Positions 1 through 4,007 of a stretch of DNA of 5,616 nt are shown in pieces. This DNA is from DASPTR01 sp964475545 (GTDB taxonomy: Archaea; Thermoproteota; Bathyarchaeia; Bathyarchaeales; Bathycorpusculaceae), in NCBI GenBank assembly GCA_964475545.1, contig CAYYXF010000083.1, positions 1 through 5,616 of the forward strand. Reading direction: 5' to 3'. The notes beneath the pieces are model-generated. The model saw only the letters and a list, made by a program, of their open reading frames with translations. It searched no databases and was not told where the DNA came from. The position numbers were made by a program, and so were the translations under genes. Within the stretch, counting starts at the first letter, position 1, and every line of letters begins with the position of its first letter.

Positions 1-2
1 CC

Positions 3-545
3 GTAGGTCTCTACGCATACATCGACAAGGTTCCTTTCTACAGAAAGCTTGGTTTCGAATATGACTCAGACTTCATAGTCCTTACGGGCAAAGGTTTTTC
101 TTCAACAACGGGCCCCGGCATCGTAGAAGCTGGAAAGAAAGACTTGCAACAGATCATCGATCGCGACAGCTCTTGTTTCGGTGCGTCTCGAAGAAAAGTT
201 CTAGAACCTATTCTTTGCGGCCGACACAATCTCGGCTACAGGTATATGAAAGAGGATAGGACCGTGGGCTTTGTGTTGGCAAAGGTGTATGATGGTATGG
301 CTGACCTTGGACCTCTAGTCTGTCCGAAAGAATGCAACGACATTGCCATCAGTCTGCTAAAGGCTGCTCTCAACCGACTGAAGGGTTCCGAAGTCTCATT
401 ATGCCTACCAGCAAAAGAGAAATCGATTGTGGGCATGCTGGTAGCTCACGGGTTTGCTGAAAGTTTTCCCGTAGCGAGAATGTTTTTTTATCCGAAGTCT
501 CTCAGCGACTGTGTTTATGTGGCTGAATCGTTGGAGAGAGGTTGA
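3..545 (+). CDS. GNAT-family N-acetyltransferase, two-domain, 5'-truncated
   Basis: This is the last 180 residues of an acetyl-CoA-dependent N-acetyltransferase whose start lies left of the window. Seen: the open frame runs in from the left edge. Residues 4-18 read YAYIDKVPFYRKLGF, the classic end of a GNAT domain (FYxKLGF strand-turn). Residues about 75-160 form a second GNAT-like half, with GFVLAKVYDG, then DLGPLVCP, a helix rich in Leu/Ala, and HGFAE...VARMFFY near the end. This order matches the C-terminal domain called Acetyltransf_18 (YitH-like), which is normally paired with an N-terminal GNAT domain; family members are about 280-300 residues, so roughly the first third is missing. The acetyl-CoA pyrophosphate loop (Q/RxxGxG/A) must lie outside the window. 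The substrate cannot be predicted. The stop at 543-545 lies just before the TTG start of the next gene, so the two are probably cotranscribed and coupled. Confidence 0.85.
   Translation, partial: VGLYAYIDKVPFYRKLGFEYDSDFIVLTGKGFSSTTGPGIVEAGKKDLQQIIDRDSSCFGASRRKVLEPILCGRHNLGYRYMKEDRTVGFVLAKVYDGMADLGPLVCPKECNDIAISLLKAALNRLKGSEVSLCLPAKEKSIVGMLVAHGFAESFPVARMFFYPKSLSDCVYVAESLERG
538..543 (+). promoter_or_regulatory. Shine-Dalgarno site deciding the start of the 457-aa protein
   Basis: GAGGTT lies inside the end of the GNAT gene. Its GAGG core ends 9 nt before the TTG at 551, the same spacing as the GGAGG before the ferritin-like gene. An earlier TTG at 542 overlaps the GNAT stop and has only GGAG at 533-536 in front, in poorer register. 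The ATG at 563 has no well-placed site. TTG 551 is therefore preferred. Confidence 0.5.
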
Positions 546-550
546 CTGAG

Positions 551-1924
551 TTGTCTCTGGATATGTCGAAAACTATAGTTGGTGACTTCCTGAAAAGTTC
601 GTGGCCTTGTATCGAAGCCATCGTGAAAGAGCTGGCACTGTTCAAAGAAGAGAGACGGAAGAGCGTTCCTTTTTTCAAATTTGAAGATGGGCGAAAGATC
701 GATGTGAACCTGGATGGCGCTCACTTTTTCCTCCGCTCTTCTGTTGAGTATTCTAATCCTCAGTTGACCGTTGAAGAGGTTCAAGGAATAATAGCTGCCC
801 GAATCCTGGAAGTCTGCAGTAACTACTTCTATCAATACGGTTTGCACCAACCTGACGAAAAAGACGTCGACACACTATGTGAAATCGCAAAGAAGCCTTC
901 GCAGGGCAGTGTAGTCTCTTTTCTCCTGAACACTGATGACATTGAACCAGACAGGTATTCCATGAATCCCATGAAAGAGTCCATAGTGAACAGCGAGCAA
1001 AGCGCATTGCCAGCTGCAAACGTGAAAACAGAGAATTTGGGGATTGACCAGAAGTTTGTGCAGAAATATGATGGGTCACTCATCTCTAGAGGTGAAGCGG
1101 AACAGATAGCTCGTCACCTTGAATCCTGCGGCAACAGCTACATGGACTTGGTTGACGCAGTGAAATACGAGAGTCTCAAGAGTCTCTCAGAATCTTTCGG
1201 AATCGATCTAAACCTCTATTCACTGCGACTGCCGCTGACCACGTTGAAGCAGGAGAAGACTGATGGCCTCTTGCACTATGTCATAAGGGAGACTCACGCG
1301 GACTACGCGTCTATCGAGTGCGTCTACAAATGCATGGGTAGAAGCATGAAGAATCTGACAACGCTTCTGACGGTGCCACATTCGAAGAAAGGCTACGGCT
1401 CGAAACGTGCAGCCCGAGGCAGAATCTACTTCGACGGGGCGAAACTGAAAAGTGTCAAGGTCGACTACCGGACAGCATTGCTCTACCCAAACGCGATGGA
1501 TCCAGGCGACGTTAGCATCGCAAAGGCTGACGACAGCTTCACAGTTGAAGGAGAGAAGCTTTCAGCATACAGTTTTGACGAGACACCATCTTCGCCGCAG
1601 TTCTTTCTTTATTCCCTAGCATCGCCTGAAGATGCGGTTCTGTGGCATGGCATAGGCGCGTTCGGAGCTTCAGAGTTGCTGAAGAGCTACACAACCACTC
1701 GGCTGGCGTGCGCCAAAGATCTGCTGATCAGGGGCCTGAGCGAGAAATACGGGATAGCCACGAAAGTTCCGTTGCAGTTTAACCTTGACCCCAAGTTTAT
1801 GTGGGGACACCCAGTGCACCATAACATAGACGCTAGCATAGGCTCCGTTGCCAATCTGAAAGACTTGGCAGTCTTCGGAATGAAAATGGAACATCTGCCC
1901 ACTGAACAGTACATTCGCAAATAA
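551..1924 (+). CDS. Conserved-looking hypothetical protein, 457 aa, function unknown
   Basis: I do not recognise this protein. It appears soluble: there is no signal peptide or convincing membrane segment. The first ~115 residues look mixed alpha/beta and acidic, with a KFEDGRKIDVNLDG turn near residue 45. A polar, probably disordered stretch follows at about 130-165, then a helical region at about 180-220 (SRGEAEQIARHLESCG). The C-terminal half looks beta-rich and better ordered, with a basic patch at 278-291 (SKKGYGSKRAARGR) and a striking WGHPVHHNID at 418-427 that could bind metal or form a catalytic centre. There is no P-loop, zinc ribbon or helix-turn-helix that I can identify. The start is uncertain: TTG 551 is chosen from Shine-Dalgarno spacing, with TTG 542 (460 aa) and ATG 563 as alternatives. 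The near-zero gap to the GNAT gene suggests the two work together, perhaps with this protein as substrate or partner; that is inference only. The gene itself is near certain, its role is not. Confidence 0.8.
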   Translation: MSLDMSKTIVGDFLKSSWPCIEAIVKELALFKEERRKSVPFFKFEDGRKIDVNLDGAHFFLRSSVEYSNPQLTVEEVQGIIAARILEVCSNYFYQYGLHQPDEKDVDTLCEIAKKPSQGSVVSFLLNTDDIEPDRYSMNPMKESIVNSEQSALPAANVKTENLGIDQKFVQKYDGSLISRGEAEQIARHLESCGNSYMDLVDAVKYESLKSLSESFGIDLNLYSLRLPLTTLKQEKTDGLLHYVIRETHADYASIECVYKCMGRSMKNLTTLLTVPHSKKGYGSKRAARGRIYFDGAKLKSVKVDYRTALLYPNAMDPGDVSIAKADDSFTVEGEKLSAYSFDETPSSPQFFLYSLASPEDAVLWHGIGAFGASELLKSYTTTRLACAKDLLIRGLSEKYGIATKVPLQFNLDPKFMWGHPVHHNIDASIGSVANLKDLAVFGMKMEHLPTEQYIRK

Positions 1925-1934
1925 GACTTCCATA

Positions 1935-1950
1935 GAACACTTGATTGTTC
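1935..1950 (+). terminator. Possible weak hairpin after the hypothetical gene
   Basis: GAACA (1935-1939) and TGTTC (1946-1950) can pair as a 5-bp stem with a 6-nt loop, 11 nt after the stop codon. A pyrimidine-rich TTTCTT follows at 1955-1960. The stem is weak and archaeal termination depends mainly on U-runs, so this is only a candidate end of the upstream transcript. Confidence 0.15.
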
Positions 1951-1980
1951 GAAGATTTCTTGGCTCTTGCTAACAGAATG

Positions 1981-1990
1981 CTTTTAAAAG
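1981..1990 (+). promoter_or_regulatory. Candidate archaeal TATA box for the MBL-fold hydrolase gene
   Basis: CTTTTAAAAG is a good match to an archaeal TATA element, centred about 35 bp before the ATG at 2020. Transcription would then begin about 25 bp downstream, near 2010, giving a very short leader that just includes the weak Shine-Dalgarno-like AGGCGA at 2009-2014. I see no clear purine-rich BRE in front of it. It is the best TATA candidate in the 95-bp gap. Confidence 0.4.
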
Positions 1991-2019
1991 CGGAGTTCAA
2001 GGTTTCATAGGCGACTTCA

Positions 2020-2631
2020 ATGTTCTTCAAGCAAGTCAAGCACATGGGAGACAACTTCTCTTACGTCCTTGCAGACGAAGCCACGAAAGAAGCTGCTGTA
2101 GTCGACCCAAGCTTCAACGCAGACGCCATAATGAAAATAGTCAGAGATCAAGACCTCAAGGCGAAATACATAATCAACACGCACGATCATCCAGATCATA
2201 CCTTAGGCAACGAAGAGATCAGATCAGCTTTCGGCGCAAAGATAGTTGCACACCAGCTGTCCGGCATTCGCAAAGACGTGAGCGTGGTAGATGGCGATGT
2301 CATAAAGCTCGGAAAAACCGTCGTCAAGGTCATTCACACGCCAGGACACTCGCCAGATAGCATATGCCTGCTGGTTGATGGCAAGCTGCTGACTGGTGAT
2401 ACTTTGTTTGTAGGAGAGTGCGGTAGAACTGACCTTCCAGGCGGAAACCCCGAAAGCCTGTACAATAGCCTCTTTGGAAAGCTGATGAAGCTTGATGATG
2501 ATGTCGAGGTTTACCCGGGACACGACTACGGGCCAGACCCTCACTCGACAATCGGTAGGGAGAGAAAGACTAATTATGTTCTGGAGAAGCGAACGCTCAA
2601 GGAATTTGTCGAGTTTATGAGGCATCCTTAG
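2020..2631 (+). CDS. Metallo-beta-lactamase-fold hydrolase, ETHE1/glyoxalase II-like
   Basis: A 203-residue cytoplasmic metal-dependent hydrolase or oxygenase. Seen: the metal-binding signature THDHPDH at 54-60 (H55, H57, D59, H60), H110 in HTPGH, D127 in TGDTLF and H168 in YPGHDYG, so the full ligand set is present. GECGRTDLPGG (132-142) and the YPGHDYG...STIGRERKTN tail resemble persulfide dioxygenases (ETHE1) and related glyoxalase II-like proteins. In ETHE1 a single iron oxidises glutathione persulfide to sulfite; glyoxalase II cleaves S-D-lactoylglutathione with a two-metal site. Archaea generally lack glutathione, so another thiol or a different thioester may be the substrate. The length fits a single MBL domain with no rhodanese fusion. 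ATG 2020 gives the usual N-terminus leading into the NFSYVLADE strand, with AGGCGA 5 nt upstream. The flavodoxin gene follows after 101 bp. Family is sure; reaction is not. Confidence 0.92.
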   Translation: MFFKQVKHMGDNFSYVLADEATKEAAVVDPSFNADAIMKIVRDQDLKAKYIINTHDHPDHTLGNEEIRSAFGAKIVAHQLSGIRKDVSVVDGDVIKLGKTVVKVIHTPGHSPDSICLLVDGKLLTGDTLFVGECGRTDLPGGNPESLYNSLFGKLMKLDDDVEVYPGHDYGPDPHSTIGRERKTNYVLEKRTLKEFVEFMRHP

Positions 2632-2633
2632 GG

Positions 2634-2646
2634 ACACAGTCTGTGT
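2634..2646. repeat. 13-bp palindrome just after the hydrolase stop
   Basis: ACACAG-T-CTGTGT is a perfect 6-bp inverted repeat around one base, starting 2 bp after the hydrolase stop codon. With no T-run behind it, it does not look like a terminator. It could be a regulator site ahead of the flavodoxin gene, or chance. Confidence 0.25.
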
Positions 2647-2717
2647 TCTTGGGATCGAAGACGGCTTAGGGCAAGCTAGATTAGGCTCCGATCGCAAAAG
2701 CATGAGTCGCAGACAGA

Positions 2718-2723
2718 GGGGAG
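2718..2723 (+). promoter_or_regulatory. Ribosome binding site for the flavodoxin gene
   Basis: GGGGAG ends 9 nt before the TTG at 2733, within the purine-rich run 2715-2724. It supports TTG rather than any internal ATG as the start. I see no convincing TATA box in the 101-bp gap, which fits read-through from the hydrolase gene. Confidence 0.5.
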
Positions 2724-2732
2724 ACGCTGTTT

Positions 2733-3176
2733 TTGCCAAAAATCCTTGTCCTATACTACACTCGAACAGGAAACACTGAAAAGATGACTAAGGCTGTAGT
2801 AGAAGGTGCCCAGACTGTGCAGGGATTAGAAGTAGAACTGAGCTATTATGTGGCTCCTGAGCTGTTAAGCTCATTTGATGCTGTAGTGATTGGAACACCA
2901 ACATACCATCATGACATGTCTCTTGACATTAAGAAACTCTTCGAAGAAGCAGCAGAGAAAAATGTCAGCTTGAAAGGAAAACTAGGCGTGGCCTTCGGCT
3001 CGTATGGTTGGAGCGGGGAAGCGCCCAAGCTGGTTCTTGAGATAATGAAGAACAAGTTCGAAATGAGCGTGATTGAACCTCCACTTCTGGTTAAGTATGC
3101 GCCCGATGCAGGAGGACTAGAAAAGTGTCGGGAACTAGGCAAGAGAATTGCCGAAAGGCTTATGCACTTAACCTAA
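2733..3176 (+). CDS. Flavodoxin-domain protein (FMN), flavodiiron-type
   Basis: A 147-residue stand-alone flavodoxin, predicted to bind FMN and carry electrons in the cytoplasm. Seen: the phosphate-binding loop TRTGNT at residues 10-15 directly after the first strand (KILVLYY), the second FMN loop GTPTYHHDMS at 54-63, and FGSYGWSGEA at 88-97. The last motif is the hallmark of the flavodoxin domain at the C-terminus of flavodiiron proteins (FprA/ROO), which reduce O2 or NO. Here no diiron domain is fused to it. The length is normal for a short-chain flavodoxin and the core is complete. The start is TTG, supported by GGGGAG upstream and by placing MPKILVLYY at the usual N-terminus. It lies between an MBL-fold hydrolase and a ferritin-like gene 29 bp downstream. 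A plausible role is passing electrons to the ferritin-like partner or to an oxygen- or sulfur-detoxifying enzyme; this is inference. Sequence similar to multimeric flavodoxin/WrbA-type proteins is the alternative, but the GSYGWSG loop argues for the flavodiiron type. Confidence 0.9.
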   Translation: MPKILVLYYTRTGNTEKMTKAVVEGAQTVQGLEVELSYYVAPELLSSFDAVVIGTPTYHHDMSLDIKKLFEEAAEKNVSLKGKLGVAFGSYGWSGEAPKLVLEIMKNKFEMSVIEPPLLVKYAPDAGGLEKCRELGKRIAERLMHLT

Positions 3177-3191
3177 CATGCTCTAAATCAT

Positions 3192-3197
3192 GGAGGA
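3192..3197 (+). promoter_or_regulatory. Strong Shine-Dalgarno site setting the TTG start of the ferritin-like gene
   Basis: GGAGGA, with GGAGG ending 9 nt before TTG 3206, is the clearest ribosome binding site in the window. It rules out the longer in-frame extension to 3125, which would overlap the flavodoxin gene, and makes TTG 3206 preferable to ATG 3236. Confidence 0.75.
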
Positions 3198-3205
3198 CAG
3201 GCATC

Positions 3206-3685
3206 TTGAGTTCGAACGATAAATTGGTCACTTTTATGAAGAAGCAAATCGGGATTGAAAATGAGATTGTCAATTCATTGAACAGCGCGTTGGTTAACGT
3301 TCAGAATCCCTCTGTTAGAGGAGTTTTGAAGGGCATATCACTGGATTCTGTGAAGCACGCAGAACTTTACGCTTCTGCAGTCAAGCTGTTAACAAGTACG
3401 TCACAAGCCCTGAAACAAGAGCATTTGGACGAGCAGAGGAAGCTTGTTGAGAAGCACATCGCATTGGAGGCTGAACTTATCGAAAAACTGAGCAAGGTTG
3501 TGCCTACCATAGAAAGCAGCAAAGTCAGGCTGCTTTTGGAAGCAATATTGTCCGATGAGAAAAGGCATCATGAGCTTCTGAAGGCGGTGCTGGAGATCAT
3601 CGTCCGCGGAGAAACGATCACTGAAGATGATTGGTGGGATGTGCTTTGGAAAGGCGTTCCTTTCCACGGTTCTCCCGGGGGCTAG
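3206..3685 (+). CDS. Ferritin-like (rubrerythrin-related) four-helix protein
   Basis: A 159-residue, highly helical, soluble protein of the ferritin-like superfamily, whose members usually hold a diiron centre and handle peroxide, oxygen or iron. Seen: four helices with acidic/His clusters. Helix A spans about 12-32 (IGIENEIVNS, E18/E20), helix B about 36-62 (SLDSVKHAELY, H51/E53), helix C about 70-98 (VEKHIALEAELIEKL, E82/H84/E88) and helix D about 104-133, with DEKRHHELL containing an ExxH pair, E118 and H121. A conserved-looking tail follows, DDWWDVLWKGVPFHG, ending in SPGG. There is no rubredoxin zinc/iron domain, so it is not a full rubrerythrin. Odd: helix B has Ser48 where the metal-binding Glu of ExxH is expected, with Asp47 next to it. 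The gene starts at TTG 3206, set by GGAGG. The 29-bp gap to the flavodoxin gene makes them one operon, suggesting the flavodoxin as electron donor (inference). Confidence 0.8.
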   Translation: MSSNDKLVTFMKKQIGIENEIVNSLNSALVNVQNPSVRGVLKGISLDSVKHAELYASAVKLLTSTSQALKQEHLDEQRKLVEKHIALEAELIEKLSKVVPTIESSKVRLLLEAILSDEKRHHELLKAVLEIIVRGETITEDDWWDVLWKGVPFHGSPGG

Positions 3686-3797
3686 TTGCTGTTTTCAATG
3701 CGGACCAAAAGAAATATGCGATCGTGCCGATCTGCCAGAAGCCCAGAGACAGAGTTAGTGATAGCTTCTTTGCTTGTAGCCAACTTGCATCAATAAT

Positions 3798-3806
3798 GAT
3801 TATAAG
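3798..3806 (+). promoter_or_regulatory. Candidate TATA box, distal, for the permease transcript
   Basis: GATTATAAG is a strong match to the archaeal TATA consensus in an AT-rich patch. Transcription would start near 3829, giving a leader of about 160 nt before the permease start. That leader would include the palindrome at 3887-3899 and the small frame at 3957. Confidence 0.35.
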
Positions 3807-3886
3807 ATAAGATGTGCATTCAGCAATCAAGTTCAACGAGCGCGCGCGCAGGTCTATTTTCGAATATTTCCGGTTGACCTAGTCTG

Positions 3887-3899
3887 GCTCACGGTGAGC
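3887..3899. repeat. 13-bp palindrome upstream of the permease
   Basis: GCTCAC-G-GTGAGC is a perfect 6-bp inverted repeat around a single base. It lies about 35 bp upstream of the proximal TATA-like site, so it could be a dimeric regulator's site. Its halves differ from those of the other 13-bp palindrome at 2634-2646, so they are not the same motif. Confidence 0.3.
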
Positions 3900-3930
3900 G
3901 GCAACTTCTGACCCTTCTTAACGTGCGATA

Positions 3931-3939
3931 TTCTTAAAT
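3931..3939 (+). promoter_or_regulatory. Candidate TATA box, proximal, for the permease gene
   Basis: TTCTTAAAT is a moderate TATA match. A start of transcription about 25 bp downstream, near 3960, would give a leader of about 30 nt to the permease TTG at 3992 and would exclude the small frame's ATG at 3957. It therefore competes with the distal site as an explanation of this region. Confidence 0.3.
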
Positions 3940-3946
3940 TGCCAAA

Positions 3947-3951
3947 AGGAG
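3947..3951 (+). promoter_or_regulatory. Ribosome binding site before the 16-codon frame
   Basis: AGGAG within AAAAGGAGTG lies 5 nt before the ATG at 3957. It is a better ribosome binding site than anything directly in front of the permease start, where only GAGG at 3969-3972 (19 nt away) and GGCGA at 3980-3984 (7 nt away, one mismatch) are seen. Confidence 0.4.
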
Positions 3952-3956
3952 TGTTC

Positions 3957-4007
3957 ATGTTGCGTATTGAGGTTAAGCTGGCGAATGATGCTTGCGAAGG
4001 TATCTAA
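3957..4007 (+). CDS. Possible 16-aa leader peptide overlapping the permease start
   Basis: An ATG frame of 16 codons (MLRIEVKLANDACEGI), ended by tandem TAA codons at 4005-4010. It has a good Shine-Dalgarno site and overlaps the first 16 nt of the permease gene in another frame. Ribosomes ending here could restart on TTG 3992, so it may act as a translational coupling or leader peptide. It could instead be the permease's own N-terminus broken by a one-base sequence error: joining the frames would give about 12 extra residues before LRRYLISF. It may also be chance. It has no run of one amino acid that would suggest classical attenuation. Confidence 0.25.
   Translation: MLRIEVKLANDACEGI

Larger units (their letters stand above)
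3686..3991. other. 306-bp intergenic region before the permease gene
   Basis: I find no tRNA, no repeat array and no convincing full-length gene here. It holds a short TTTT at 3692-3695 that could help end the ferritin-like transcript, TATA-like sites at 3798-3806 and 3931-3939, an alternating GC run of 10 bases at 3840-3849, a 13-bp palindrome at 3887-3899, and a 16-codon frame with a good ribosome binding site starting at 3957. The layout suggests a regulated promoter region for the ABC permease, not leftover coding sequence. Confidence 0.5.

Noticed and set aside
2224..2739. 171-codon open frame on the - strand opposite the MBL hydrolase
   Set aside because: It overlaps a gene with a full set of catalytic residues; its translation shows no recognisable domain.
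2020..3176. Flavodiiron protein split into two genes
   Set aside because: The MBL protein has THDHPDH, the hydrolase signature, rather than the HxExD(H) pattern of a flavodiiron centre, and it also has ETHE1-type GRTDL and YPGHDYG motifs.
3125..3205. N-terminal extension of the ferritin-like protein to an upstream ATG
   Set aside because: It would overlap the flavodoxin gene by about 50 bp and ignore the strong GGAGG site placed correctly for TTG 3206.
3618..3836. 72-codon - strand frame with a hydrophobic stretch, reaching into the intergenic region
   Set aside because: It overlaps the end of the ferritin-like gene, and its only feature is a short Ile run from an AT-rich patch that is better read as a TATA site.
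3840..3849. Alternating GCGCGCGCGC tract as a Z-DNA or functional repeat
   Set aside because: Only ten bases; too short to claim a structure or repeat without conservation data.
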